NCBI GenBank assembly: GCA_017634455.1
Contig: JAGBNK010000021.1
Location: 39,886 to 103,885 of the forward strand
DNA: 64,000 bases
Origin: Lachnospiraceae bacterium
GTDB lineage: Bacteria; Bacillota; Clostridia; Lachnospirales; Lachnospiraceae
Direction: 5' to 3'
The position numbers were made by a program, and so were the translations under genes. Position 1 is the first letter of the stretch. The number at the start of each line of letters is the position of its first letter. Below are positions 46,706 to 56,102 of this stretch, in pieces. The notes under the pieces were generated by a model, which was not told the DNA's origin, ran no database searches, and saw only the letters and a program-made list of their open reading frames with translations.

Positions 46706-46758
46706 GCAATATATAAGCCGTAAGTGGCATTTCTGCCAACCTCCAGAATCTATATTGC
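46706..46758 (-). ncRNA. structured leader RNA of the ECF gene, type not recognised
   Basis: Eight-base perfect closing stem (GCAATATA/TATATTGC) encloses 37 bases with an inner hairpin GGCA-GAAA-TGCC (GNRA loop), preceded by GATTCTGGAGGTT and followed by ACTTACGGCTTA. The predicted transcript starts only a few bases before it. I compared it mentally with TPP, FMN, THF, preQ1-I/II, purine and fluoride classes and found no match. Compact size and position suit a vitamin-type riboswitch. Confidence 0.5.
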
Positions 46759-46769
46759 GCACTGAATTA

Positions 46770-46798
46770 AATATATAAATACAGGTTTCTTTTGTCAA
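46770..46798 (-). promoter_or_regulatory. promoter of the ECF gene
   Basis: Minus strand: TTGACA, 17 bp, TATATT; start of transcription expected near 46763, at the base of the leader RNA. Confidence 0.8.
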
Positions 46799-46862
46799 CC
46801 GATTCAGGCATATATTTACATCATTTTTCCTATTATCTTTCATAATTCATGCATCCATGCAG

Positions 46863-47858
46863 TTATGACACATAGCCGAAATCTTTCTCCTTGTAGTTCC
46901 ATAGAGCATGGCCTATGCCATATCTGTCAAACGCCTTGTCAATATCAGCAATCCAACGCTGTCTGTCATCATCAGCAGCTCTGTCAATTACTCCATACTC
47001 GCCGCAGTATAAGCACACGCCATCAGCCTTGGCCTTGGCAATTGCAGGGGCAAATATATCATCAAAGAAAGTCTCGCCAATCTCTCCGATTCCTTCCTTA
47101 TATACAGCTCCTGCCAAATCAGCTGAGAGAGCATCTCCTGCATCTCTGTACTCCTTCAAAGTCTTAGGATATGATATTCTAAAATCAAGTGGCATACCCT
47201 CAACCCAATAAGCTCCTTGGTGTGTGAATACCATCGGTTCATAGCAGTGGAAGTTATATACTATATGCTCATCTACTGGCACATTTAACAGAGGTACGCT
47301 TAATACATTGTTGTAATGCACGCCACCTACAATAATGTAAGCATGTGGCACAATCTCGCGCATCATATGTATGTATCTGCCCAACAGCTCATTCCATGCA
47401 TCAGACACATCCTCAAGAACCACTTCATTGAGAGGCTCGAAAGCCACCTGATTCTCATATACTGCAAATCTTGTAGCAATCTCTCTCCAGAGATTCATAA
47501 ATCTCTCCTGCAAAGCTGCATCATAGAAGAACTTTCTTCTATCCATTCCCTTCTTCAATGGATCAAAAGAATATCCATAGCACTCATGTAAATCAATTAG
47601 CATATTCAACCCATGATTCTCACACCACTGACGACAATTCAACAGATAATCGAACCCACTATCAATCAAATTACCATCCTCGTCCTGCAGCACATTGTAA
47701 TCCACTGGAACTCTCACATGATCAAATCCCATATCTGCAATTCGAGCTATATCTTCTTCTGTGATAAATGTATCAAAATGAACTATGTCATATTTATCAA
47801 ACTGTGATATCCATCCTCCCAAATTAATTCCTTTTTTAAAACCTGCAAATTCTGCCAT
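46863..47858 (-). CDS. GH5-family glycoside hydrolase, cytoplasmic
   Basis: 331 residues from MAEFAGFKKGINLGGW, set by GGAGAGG; the ATG at 47891 is unsupported. No signal peptide. TIM-barrel motifs: GINLGGW, MGFDHVRVPVDY, LIDLHECYGYSFD, FEPLNEVV with the acid/base Glu, and VCLYCGEYGV with the nucleophile Glu. GH5 enzymes cut beta-linked glucans or mannans; an intracellular one probably trims imported oligosaccharides. Confidence 0.9.
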   Translation of the reverse strand: MAEFAGFKKGINLGGWISQFDKYDIVHFDTFITEEDIARIADMGFDHVRVPVDYNVLQDEDGNLIDSGFDYLLNCRQWCENHGLNMLIDLHECYGYSFDPLKKGMDRRKFFYDAALQERFMNLWREIATRFAVYENQVAFEPLNEVVLEDVSDAWNELLGRYIHMMREIVPHAYIIVGGVHYNNVLSVPLLNVPVDEHIVYNFHCYEPMVFTHQGAYWVEGMPLDFRISYPKTLKEYRDAGDALSADLAGAVYKEGIGEIGETFFDDIFAPAIAKAKADGVCLYCGEYGVIDRAADDDRQRWIADIDKAFDRYGIGHALWNYKEKDFGYVS

Positions 47859-47920
47859 TTCCCTCTCCTCCAATAAATATTTCTCAACCAAATTTTTCAG
47901 GCTTATTTTTCTTATAAAAC

Positions 47921-47959
47921 AAAAATAGCAGTCTACATATAAAATGTAGACTACTATTT
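47921..47959 (-). terminator. terminator of uraA
   Basis: Minus strand: AATAGTAGTCTACATTTTA and TATGTAGACTGCTATT pair with one mismatch, then TTTTTG. Confidence 0.85.
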
Positions 47960-48023
47960 AATTCTATTTATAATCTAACGAAAACACAATGCGAAAGCTC
48001 CGAAAGCAAAGCGAAATTTTGCA

Positions 48024-49427
48024 TTAGTCATTGTCGCTGTTTTTTACAAAAACTCCACGGCTCTGATCACCAGCTGGGTTCTTACCAAACTCATAATCAT
48101 TTCCTGGCAAAATTGCATTGAGAACAATACCAGCGATTGCTGCAATCGCAAGAGCTGTAAGTGTAATTGATGTACCAGCTACTGTAAATGTGATTCCATC
48201 AGAGAATCCCAAACCGCATACGAAGATTACACCAGCGATAATAAGATTTCTAGACTTTGTCAAATCAACCTTGTTCTCAACAACATTTCTCACACCGATA
48301 GCAGAAATCATACCGTAAAGCATGAATGATACACCACCAATAATTGCGCTTGGCATTGTAGCAATAATATCAGAGAACTTAGGAATAAATGAAAGCACGA
48401 TTGCGAAGCAAGCTGCAAGACGAACTACTGCTGGATCGTATACCTTCGAAAGCTCAAGAACACCTGTATTCTCGCCGTATGTTGTATTAGCAGGGCCACC
48501 AAGCATACCAGCAAAAGCTGTTGCCAAACCATCACCGATAAGTGTGCGGTGAAGTCCTGGGCTCTCCAAGTAGTTCTCACCAACTGTTGCAGAGATAGCA
48601 GACATATCACCGATATGCTCCATCATTGTTGCAAGAGCGATAGGTGCCATAACAAGAATTGCTGTAATGTCAAACTTAGCAAGCTGGAAATGTGGAACAC
48701 CAACAAATGCTGCTGTTGCTACAGATGAGAAATCAAGAATTGCAGAACCATCTGCATTTGTCATACCGCATGCATTGAAGATGATTGCACATACATAAGA
48801 GATTACAACACCCATCAATATTGGAATAATCTTGAACATTCCCTTGCCCCAGATGTTGAAAATGATAATTACTACAAGGGCAATAATTGCAAGCAACCAG
48901 TTAGTTGATGCATTGCTGATAGCTGAAGGTGCAAGTGATAAACCGATGCAGATAATGATTGGTCCTGTCACAACTGGTGGCAAGAACTTCATTACTCTAT
49001 TGACACCAACAAGCTTAATAATAGCTGCAAGGATGAAATACAAGCAGCCTGCCACAACAATACCACCACAAGCATAAGCAGCCTTGGTATTAACATCCAT
49101 ATTGGCATACATACCAGAATTCAAATTTGCAATTGTACTAAATCCACCGAGATAAGCAAATGATGAGCCAAGAAAAGCTGGCACTTTAAATTTAGAACAT
49201 AAATGGAAAATAAGTGTACCCACACCGGCACAGAATAATGTAACAGAAACAGTAAGACCTCTTGTAATCGGCTCCCCACAGGCATCACTGAAATATCCCA
49301 TTACTAAAATTGGAACCAAAATAGTCGCTCCAAACATAGCGAACATATGCTGCAGTCCCAAAATAAACATTTTGCCTCGTCCAAGGCTCTTGGCATCGCG
49401 AATGCCGTCTTTGTTTTTTTCGTTCAT
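48024..49427 (-). CDS. uraA: uracil permease (NCS2 family)
   Basis: 467 residues with about 14 hydrophobic segments; GAGGAGG before the ATG. NCS2/UraA landmarks: LGLQHMFAMFGATILVPIL, FLGSSFAYLGGF, ALATMMEHIGDMSA with the substrate-binding Glu, and GPANTTYGENTGVL. Imports uracil with protons. Pyrimidine supply is shared with pyrC 9 kb away. No PyrR-type attenuator is obvious in its leader; two unusual hairpins lie further upstream. Confidence 0.93.
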   Translation of the reverse strand: MNEKNKDGIRDAKSLGRGKMFILGLQHMFAMFGATILVPILVMGYFSDACGEPITRGLTVSVTLFCAGVGTLIFHLCSKFKVPAFLGSSFAYLGGFSTIANLNSGMYANMDVNTKAAYACGGIVVAGCLYFILAAIIKLVGVNRVMKFLPPVVTGPIIICIGLSLAPSAISNASTNWLLAIIALVVIIIFNIWGKGMFKIIPILMGVVISYVCAIIFNACGMTNADGSAILDFSSVATAAFVGVPHFQLAKFDITAILVMAPIALATMMEHIGDMSAISATVGENYLESPGLHRTLIGDGLATAFAGMLGGPANTTYGENTGVLELSKVYDPAVVRLAACFAIVLSFIPKFSDIIATMPSAIIGGVSFMLYGMISAIGVRNVVENKVDLTKSRNLIIAGVIFVCGLGFSDGITFTVAGTSITLTALAIAAIAGIVLNAILPGNDYEFGKNPAGDQSRGVFVKNSDND

Positions 49428-49548
49428 TTCATCCTCCTCTTTAAAAAAAACATTCTGTTCCTATTATACACATTTCACACCTTTTAGCCACATATAATTT
49501 ACAATTTCAAGGAATTGTTTTTCTGATTTTATTCTTAAATATAAAGAA

Positions 49549-49662
49549 GGCTACCAAATCTCCTTTTTTCTTTGATTTGGTAGCCACATTACTTCTTTCA
49601 CTTATTAATCTATATTAATTGGGCTACCCAAATGCCATCTATAGCCCGATTTGGTAGCCCAA
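49549..49662 (-). repeat. two hairpins built from the same GGCTACCAAAT sequence
   Basis: 49549-49560 pairs perfectly with 49574-49585 (GGCTACCAAATC), and 49619-49633 pairs with 49649-49662 (TTGGGCTACC...) with one mismatch. A fifth copy of GGTAGCC stands at 49666-49672. The arms of one hairpin can pair with those of the other. The one nearer uraA is followed by a T-rich stretch on the minus strand and ends the SGNH gene. Confidence 0.75.
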
Positions 49663-49673
49663 TTATGGTAGCC

Positions 49674-50612
49674 TTACTGTTCTACCGGGTACCAACTGTC
49701 GTAAGCCGCATCCCCTCTGTGATCCGGCAAATCGTAATTCTCCTCCAAATACTGCTCCAGATAAGGCATAACCTTAAGCATACCCGTGTCATTAATATGA
49801 TCACCCTCATCAGCTGTATCCACAGTCCAGTCAATTCCAATCTCATCATTTCTGGTATTCAAATCCAGATATGAGATATTCTGCTGTTCAAACTCCTGCT
49901 GCAATGCTGTAAGCTTTGAATAGTTAAAGTTTCTAGCACTAGGCATTGTAACAACCAGAAGTTCACTTCCATTTTCCTCACACAATTTCTTGATTTGAGA
50001 AATGTAGTACTTACGAATCGCCGGAATCTCATAAACCTCCGGATGCAAATCCGGCGACATATAATCAGAATTAACCCCAGGAATAATATTATTTCTGCTA
50101 ATCCAACCCTTATCAGATTTTCGCCAAGGAATACTGTTGCCCGCCAGATATCCCCATACATTATGAGTTCTAAAAATTGGCAAATAATATTCAGTGATAT
50201 TTCTAATTGAAGTATAATACTCACTCTTTCTAAAAGGCTCTGTCAGAAGGTTCGACTCCAGTATAATAAGCTTCGGACTCTGATCCCGATATAAATATTT
50301 CAAAGTATAATAACATTCTGCTACAGCCTGCCCAGCGCCACCTGCAATATAAGCAGTGCTACCTGTATCAGCATAAAACTGTCTAGGCTGTATCATACTG
50401 AGAGTCTCGCTGTCCCCCACAATCATTATATCCACCGTATCAGACGGTTCATTCAAAGAAAGCCAAAGACCTGTATCAACCTCTGAGACATACTCAGGAT
50501 TCTGACTTCTCAGTACATCAAAGATAGCAGACAAAATTACAAGTACAATCAAAAAGGTGCACAGGAATAATGCTAGGCGTATTATTTTCTTTTTCAAAGT
50601 ATCTTCTCTCAT
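49674..50612 (-). CDS. SGNH-like membrane protein partnered with MBOAT
   Basis: 312 residues from MREDTLKKKIIRLALF; its AGGA lies in the last codons of the MBOAT gene and the ATG follows the TAA directly. One N-terminal membrane helix, then an extracellular domain with MIVGDSETLSMI (GDS block) and DEGDHINDTG (DxxH block), so the Ser-Asp-His set is present. Proteins of this type (AlgJ/PatB/DltD-like) finish the acyl transfer that the MBOAT begins, usually O-acetylation of a surface polymer. Confidence 0.83.
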   Translation of the reverse strand: MREDTLKKKIIRLALFLCTFLIVLVILSAIFDVLRSQNPEYVSEVDTGLWLSLNEPSDTVDIMIVGDSETLSMIQPRQFYADTGSTAYIAGGAGQAVAECYYTLKYLYRDQSPKLIILESNLLTEPFRKSEYYTSIRNITEYYLPIFRTHNVWGYLAGNSIPWRKSDKGWISRNNIIPGVNSDYMSPDLHPEVYEIPAIRKYYISQIKKLCEENGSELLVVTMPSARNFNYSKLTALQQEFEQQNISYLDLNTRNDEIGIDWTVDTADEGDHINDTGMLKVMPYLEQYLEENYDLPDHRGDAAYDSWYPVEQ

Positions 50613-50613
50613 A

Positions 50614-52206
50614 TTAAAATCCTGCATAAATAAAATCTATTTTTCTGTAACCTGGGCCATACTGTCCCAATATAATCACAAGAACCATAAGTCCAATTAC
50701 CACAGCCCAGCGGACTGGAAGCTTGGCATTCATAATCTTGGTTCTCACATCTATTCCTCGCTCTTTCATAGCGCCAACAATTGTCACCAAAATAATTCCA
50801 AGAACTATAGCCTTGTAATCTCCTGCTCCAATTCCAATTTCCAGGAAGCCGCCATCCCAGATACTGCTCAATCTGAAATCCACGAAGAGTCTGCCAAGCA
50901 TTGCAAATCCCTCTGCCAGCGTATCTGCTCTAAATAGCATCTCTCCCACAAAAATCACAATCCATGTCTTGGCAATCTGGAGAAATACTACAACTTTCGC
51001 ATCATCATCCAGATGCATCACGCTTCTAACCTTGGCCCACATAGGTTCCAAAGCCAGTTCAATCATTATAATTATGAAATAGTAAATTCCATAGAAAATA
51101 TATGTCCACTTCGGTCCATGCCAGATACCATTGCATAACCATACAGGAAGCAAAGCTATGGCCATAGCCCCTAATCTTGTACCGTATGGATTTAATTTCT
51201 TCTTGCCGAACTTGTTCCATTTCTTAGTAAGCTTAGATAATGAAACCGGATAGAATAAATATGTTTTAAAAAATGTTCCCAACGTAATATGCCATCTGCG
51301 CCAGAACTCGGAAGCATTTCTCGAAACAAAAGGCTGTCGGAAGTTTTCCGGCAATACAATGCCAAATATTTCTGCACTACCTATAGCAATATCAACGCAT
51401 CCCGAAAAGTCCATATATTCTTGAATTGTGAAAAATATTGCTGCTGCCGCTATGTACATACCAGTTTTTGGTGCTGACACATCATACAGAGAATTAACAG
51501 CCACAGATATTCTATCTGCCACCACAATCTTTTTAAATGCACCCCATATAATTCTAATGTATCCGCGCTCAATATTTTCCAACTTAAGAGACTCTCCAGC
51601 AAATAAAGTTCCCTGCATATCTCTCATTAATGCAATCGGTCCCTGCACCAATGTAGGGAAAAAAGTGAGATACATCAAAATCTTGAAGGGATTGCGCTGT
51701 ACATCCACCTTATCCCAGTACACATCGACCATATATGCCACTGACTGCAACACGAAGTATGACAATCCCACTGCAGTCATAACCTGAATTCCAGGCATTG
51801 GCATAGGCTTGCCCTTGAGATACATAAGCAGATTAATATTGTCCGCCACAAAGGTATAGTACTTGCTCATAAACAAAGTGCCCAAAACTGATAGCACTCC
51901 AAGAGTTACCACTACCTTCTGTACCAATAAATCTCTGGCCTTTTTCTTCTTCTTTTCTTCTTTTGATAATCCATCTGTAGGCTTTTTAGCTTGAAGCTGC
52001 TTGATAACTCCCATAATCAATCCATCAAACCAAGCCAGTCCTGTAACCAATAGAACTATTCCAATATTTCTCACTTCATAAGATGCAAAATGAAGTATGC
52101 TCATGAGAAGGAATACAACCCATCTGTATTTCTTCGGAGTCAACTGGTATAGCACCATAGTCAAAAGCAGGAAACATACAATATATGCCGCGCCTGTATA
52201 ACCCAT
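50614..52206 (-). CDS. MBOAT-family O-acyltransferase (AlgI/DltB-like)
   Basis: 530 residues with about 11 hydrophobic segments; AAGAGGA before the ATG. MBOAT landmarks are FPTLVQGPIALMRDM, FWRRWHITLGTFFKTYLFYPVS and CNGIWHGPKWTYIFYG, with the catalytic His in IWHGP. It moves an acyl group across the membrane to an exported polysaccharide or teichoic acid. No dlt or alginate genes are near, so the target is unknown. Four 24-bp repeats stand in its leader. Confidence 0.92.
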   Translation of the reverse strand: MGYTGAAYIVCFLLLTMVLYQLTPKKYRWVVFLLMSILHFASYEVRNIGIVLLVTGLAWFDGLIMGVIKQLQAKKPTDGLSKEEKKKKKARDLLVQKVVVTLGVLSVLGTLFMSKYYTFVADNINLLMYLKGKPMPMPGIQVMTAVGLSYFVLQSVAYMVDVYWDKVDVQRNPFKILMYLTFFPTLVQGPIALMRDMQGTLFAGESLKLENIERGYIRIIWGAFKKIVVADRISVAVNSLYDVSAPKTGMYIAAAAIFFTIQEYMDFSGCVDIAIGSAEIFGIVLPENFRQPFVSRNASEFWRRWHITLGTFFKTYLFYPVSLSKLTKKWNKFGKKKLNPYGTRLGAMAIALLPVWLCNGIWHGPKWTYIFYGIYYFIIIMIELALEPMWAKVRSVMHLDDDAKVVVFLQIAKTWIVIFVGEMLFRADTLAEGFAMLGRLFVDFRLSSIWDGGFLEIGIGAGDYKAIVLGIILVTIVGAMKERGIDVRTKIMNAKLPVRWAVVIGLMVLVIILGQYGPGYRKIDFIYAGF

Positions 52207-52263
52207 AACTAATCCTCTTCTATTTCTTTTTTTATTTATTTTATTTTTTCTGTTTATTTTATT

Positions 52264-52359
52264 CTATTTCTACTATTTTATACTTACCTGTTGTATTTCA
52301 TTTATACCTGCAAGTCGTGTTTAATCTATACTGTCCCGTCGTATTTAATCTATACAGTC
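52264..52359. repeat. four tandem 24-bp repeats
   Basis: Units 52336-52359, 52312-52335, 52288-52311 and 52264-52287, without spacers. Shared core on the minus strand GTATAGATTAAATACGAC. The first two agree at 20 of 24 positions, the third at 17, the fourth at about 11. They lie between the NhaC stop and the MBOAT start. Each contains a GTATA, so they may be protein-binding repeats over a promoter. Confidence 0.75.
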
Positions 52360-52391
52360 TAGCCGTTTTTTCTATTCTCAATTATCTATTC

Positions 52392-53735
52392 TCAATCCAT
52401 CTGGCGTTTTGCCTTGGATTCCCCATCCAAAAATATTGAAAGCATTACGCACACAAACAGCAGATATGGATAATACAAATATTTCATAATTGATACACTG
52501 CTGATACCTGACAGACTCGCCGCAATCAAAACCTGGGCTCCATATGGAATGATTCCCTGAGCCACGCAGGAACATGTATCCAGCAGCGATGCTGTTTTCT
52601 CCGGTTTGATTCCATACTCTTCTGACACTGTCTTGGCAATAGGTGCTGCAACCACAATCGCAACTGTGTTATTGGCAGTGGCTATATCCATAAAAGCTGT
52701 CAGGATTCCAATTCCAAGCATTCCGCCCTTTCGGCCATGGAAATGATTTCTGATAAATAATAGAATCGCAGCAAATCCTCCATGAACTTCCATAAGGGCA
52801 CTTATTGCAGAAACCAAAATAGTAACTATCATCGTCTCAAACATGCCTGTGGTACCTGTCCCCATAGATGTAAATGCTTCTGCAAATGTAAGATGGCCTG
52901 TTAGTATTCCATTTATGAAAAACATTCCCATTCCAGCTCCAAGTACAGCAAATACATTTAACCCAAACAAGGCCATAATAAATACTGCAAAATATGGCAG
53001 AGCCAGCCAGAAATTATAATCGTAATGTCCCAGCTCATTAGTGCCACCATTTATGGCATTTATCACAAGTATAACAAGTGTAACTGCAGCTGCAGGCAAA
53101 GCAATTTTCAGATTTGCTCTGAACTTGTCCTTCATTTGCACACCCTGTGTCTTGGTAGCAGCAATGGTAGTATCTGAGATAAATGACAGATTATCTCCAA
53201 ACATAGCTCCGCCTACTACAGTTCCCACGCACAATGGCAAACTGAAATCTCCTGTTTTGGCAACTGATACTGCAATAGGAACCAGCACTGTAATTGTACC
53301 TACGGATGTTCCCATAGACATGGAAATCAGGCATGCCACCAGAAACATTCCAGGAATTGCAAATCTGCCAGGAATAATATTTAGCAGTAAGTTAGCAGTA
53401 CTTTCCACTGCTCCTGCCTCCTTGGCAATACCGCTAAAAGCTCCTGCCATAAGAAAAATAAACATCATAATTGTAATGTTGTCATCCCCTATGCCCTGAG
53501 CACATATATGAATTTTCTCATCAAACTTGAGACTTCTGTTTTGCAGAAATGCTACTATAAGAGCAAAGCCAAATGCTACAACAGTGGACATAACATAGAA
53601 TCCCATCTGTCCCTCAACCGGCTTCACATATGTAAAATATATTCCAAATCCTAAATAAAGCACCAGAAAAACCACTATTGGAAGCAGCGCTATACCATGT
53701 GGTGCGTAATCCTCTTGCTTATTATCCAACTCCAA
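52392..53735 (-). CDS. NhaC-family Na+/H+ antiporter-like transporter
   Basis: 447 residues starting at a TTG (AGAGG before it); a second TTG two codons on is possible. About 11 hydrophobic segments, with MSMGTSVGTITVLVPIA, GAMFGDNLSFISDTTIAAT and FMDIATANNTVAIVVAAPIA as NhaC landmarks. NhaC relatives exchange Na+ for H+ or for small organic ions such as malate/lactate, so the exact substrate is open. Confidence 0.88.
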   Translation of the reverse strand: MELDNKQEDYAPHGIALLPIVVFLVLYLGFGIYFTYVKPVEGQMGFYVMSTVVAFGFALIVAFLQNRSLKFDEKIHICAQGIGDDNITIMMFIFLMAGAFSGIAKEAGAVESTANLLLNIIPGRFAIPGMFLVACLISMSMGTSVGTITVLVPIAVSVAKTGDFSLPLCVGTVVGGAMFGDNLSFISDTTIAATKTQGVQMKDKFRANLKIALPAAAVTLVILVINAINGGTNELGHYDYNFWLALPYFAVFIMALFGLNVFAVLGAGMGMFFINGILTGHLTFAEAFTSMGTGTTGMFETMIVTILVSAISALMEVHGGFAAILLFIRNHFHGRKGGMLGIGILTAFMDIATANNTVAIVVAAPIAKTVSEEYGIKPEKTASLLDTCSCVAQGIIPYGAQVLIAASLSGISSVSIMKYLYYPYLLFVCVMLSIFLDGESKAKRQMD

Positions 53736-53836
53736 TTTACCTCTCTATATCAATACTCATAATCTCTATATCAGTATTTATAATCCCTATATATTTTTCA
53801 GGCAAATATTTATGCCCGTGAATTTAAAAATACCAA

Positions 53837-53867
53837 TTAAAAAAGCTGTCGCCATTAAGACGACAGC
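53837..53867 (-). terminator. terminator of the FIST/soluble chemoreceptor operon
   Basis: Minus strand: GCTGTCG, nine-base loop, CGACAGC, then six T. Confidence 0.9.
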
Positions 53868-53928
53868 CTATATTATATCATATGGTCAATATTTCTACTA
53901 TTTAATTATGTAATTATAAAATAGCCGA

Positions 53929-54897
53929 TTATTTCTTGATATTCTCTATCATAGGTGGGAACTGTTCCAGAATATTAGACAGATCCTCGAAGATAAATCC
54001 CTTTCGGGTAATATCACGAGTCATCTTGTCAATATTATTTTCCACTTCCTCATAATAAACCTGTGACTGGTCAATTGTATCTGAAATAGATTGTAAGTTA
54101 TCTCTGCACTGAGAAATAACATCATCCATCTCATTGTTGCCTTCACCAATCTCTCCTGCTACCGCGCGGATATTATTTACAACCTCCTCCGTCTCATTTA
54201 CATGTTCCATAGACTCGCTCATAGCTCCACGAGTATGATCAATAGAATCCATGAGGCGGTTGTTGTTGGTATCCAACTGATCCATTGAATCACCAATTGA
54301 TGCAACCAGGCTCTTGATATCTGTAGAGAGTTCATTTACCTGCTCAGCAACAACGGCAAAACCTTTACCAACTTCACCAGCTCTTGCAGCCTCGATGCTG
54401 GCATTTAATGCCAACAGATTAGTCTGGTTAGCAATACCATTTATCTGATTAACCTTCTCAGAAATATCTATAAAGCTCTTCTGGAACTCCTTGAACACTT
54501 CCTCCAAAGCACCAATGGTTTTCTCCACCGTCTGAGATGAAGTACGGACATTTTCAATGCTGGTATGTGTTTCCTCTGCAGTATCATTCATCTTCTCAAT
54601 AATCTGCTCAAATCTGCCTGTAATATCTTCAACCTCTCTAAACTGCTCTCTGAACACATTCATGGATTCAGATATTTCCTGAGATTGCTCTCTTACAGTT
54701 TCAAATGACGAATGAATTGTATTAAGGGCTGCAGTTGTCTCCAACTCTTCCTGCTGTAATCTGTTCTTCTGCTCTAAAATATATTCTCCTGAAACCAATA
54801 CCGGCTCTAATTTCTTTTCAAGAGATTTTGTTTCTTTTTCCATTACATTTGAAGTAGTTTCTACCGGCAATACTTCTTTCTTCTTTCTTCCAAACAT
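53929..54897 (-). CDS. soluble methyl-accepting chemotaxis protein
   Basis: 322 residues with AGGAGG before the ATG. No membrane segment and no sensor domain: after a Lys-rich N-terminus (MFGRKKKEV) the protein is one long coiled coil with the CheA/CheW tip [31 protein letters not shown] (landmark only). It must receive its signal from a partner, most simply the FIST protein encoded 11 bp upstream. The two genes are clearly one operon. Confidence 0.92.
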   Translation of the reverse strand: MFGRKKKEVLPVETTSNVMEKETKSLEKKLEPVLVSGEYILEQKNRLQQEELETTAALNTIHSSFETVREQSQEISESMNVFREQFREVEDITGRFEQIIEKMNDTAEETHTSIENVRTSSQTVEKTIGALEEVFKEFQKSFIDISEKVNQINGIANQTNLLALNASIEAARAGEVGKGFAVVAEQVNELSTDIKSLVASIGDSMDQLDTNNNRLMDSIDHTRGAMSESMEHVNETEEVVNNIRAVAGEIGEGNNEMDDVISQCRDNLQSISDTIDQSQVYYEEVENNIDKMTRDITRKGFIFEDLSNILEQFPPMIENIKK

Positions 54898-54908
54898 CGG
54901 TATACCTC

Positions 54909-56003
54909 CTACTCAAATATTGCGCAAACCATAGTCTGATTTACATGCTGATGTTTATACTGCTCGCCGCCACCAATATAACCTAAATATGGTCCACACT
55001 GTGACATACCCTTCAAGAAATCTGATAGATAATTCTCATTCTGGAACAACAAATATCTATAGATACAGTTTACAGAGAAGATAAGGGATGGATTTCCACA
55101 CATATCTCTCATCTGCTCAATTGAAGCCTTGTTGATTTCTCTATAATCCAAAAGCTTCAAAGTGTATATCTGATCATTTTCATTGATTCTCTTGTAGCAA
55201 ATCAACGAACCACTTGGAGTAACCTCATACATCGATGAAATAAATACTTCGTCATCAACAACACGACCAAGTGGCGCCTGCAACACATTATCTACAATCT
55301 TATCTCTAGTCAATCCTGTCTCATCAGCATAAACATCTGCTGCCGGTCTGTTATCAAGTTCAATCAATTCCTTCTTGGCCAGGTTAACCTTGGTTGCAGT
55401 ATGTGCCTTGCCATCAGCTCTATCATAAATATTTTCTCTAAATACATGTACCTTACCTGAATCATTTTTGATAATCATGTATGCACAGGCATCATCATAG
55501 AGCTTTCCATTTACAGATACATATGACACCTTACCTGCAGGAGTTCCAAATACCGTACCTCCAACAAGGGGAATATCATGTTTCTCAAGAACAATATTCA
55601 TTGTAGAAACCAGACGCTCCTCATCATTGGTGCACAATTCAAGACATACAGTCTTGTCGTGCTCAGCCCTTACCTTCTTAATACTGTCTGATAAATGATA
55701 TAAGTCAGACAATGGGCTTGACGCCAATCTCTTGATAACACCAACATCCAAAGTAGCGCCACCTGTAATAGCGCATACAATCAAAATGTTAGAATCTGAA
55801 ATAGTCTCCTTAAAGTAAGTTGTACCTGCAGTTCCCATTGTAGGTACTCCCGGATACTTATCATTTAATAATCTAGTAACATCGTCTAGCTGGTCATAGT
55901 CGCAGAAAAACATAATTCCAATAGGTGATTGAATATTTGCAGTAGCTTCAATCACTGATTCTTCGGCTTTTGCTTTTCTACTAATTCCATATATTGTTTT
56001 CAT
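54909..56003 (-). CDS. FIST-domain sensory protein
   Basis: 364 residues; GAGGAGG before the ATG. FIST N part (about 25-200) with [38 protein letters not shown] and [25 protein letters not shown] part (about 215-345) with [20 protein letters not shown] and [20 protein letters not shown], all written here as landmarks. FIST domains bind small ligands, often proposed to be amino acids. No membrane segment is present, so the sensor is cytosolic. Operon with a soluble chemoreceptor. Confidence 0.9.
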   Translation of the reverse strand: MKTIYGISRKAKAEESVIEATANIQSPIGIMFFCDYDQLDDVTRLLNDKYPGVPTMGTAGTTYFKETISDSNILIVCAITGGATLDVGVIKRLASSPLSDLYHLSDSIKKVRAEHDKTVCLELCTNDEERLVSTMNIVLEKHDIPLVGGTVFGTPAGKVSYVSVNGKLYDDACAYMIIKNDSGKVHVFRENIYDRADGKAHTATKVNLAKKELIELDNRPAADVYADETGLTRDKIVDNVLQAPLGRVVDDEVFISSMYEVTPSGSLICYKRINENDQIYTLKLLDYREINKASIEQMRDMCGNPSLIFSVNCIYRYLLFQNENYLSDFLKGMSQCGPYLGYIGGGEQYKHQHVNQTMVCAIFE

Positions 56004-56071
56004 AAAAGCCTCCTCGCATGCAAAATTATTCTCATAAATTGCACATTATTTTTCAAAATATTACTATTAAA

Positions 56072-56100
56072 ATTATAACATCTGCACATAAGGAGTTCAA
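56072..56100 (-). promoter_or_regulatory. promoter of the FIST/chemoreceptor operon
   Basis: Minus strand: TTGAAC, 17 bp, TATAAT with TG one base before it. Sigma-A type, not a flagellar promoter. Confidence 0.75.
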
Positions 56101-56102
56101 TC

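Noticed and set aside
53920..53930. GCCGATTA, a flagellar-type -10, on the plus strand
   Set aside because: It is at the end of the chemoreceptor gene, faces no plus-strand gene and has no matching -35; probably chance.
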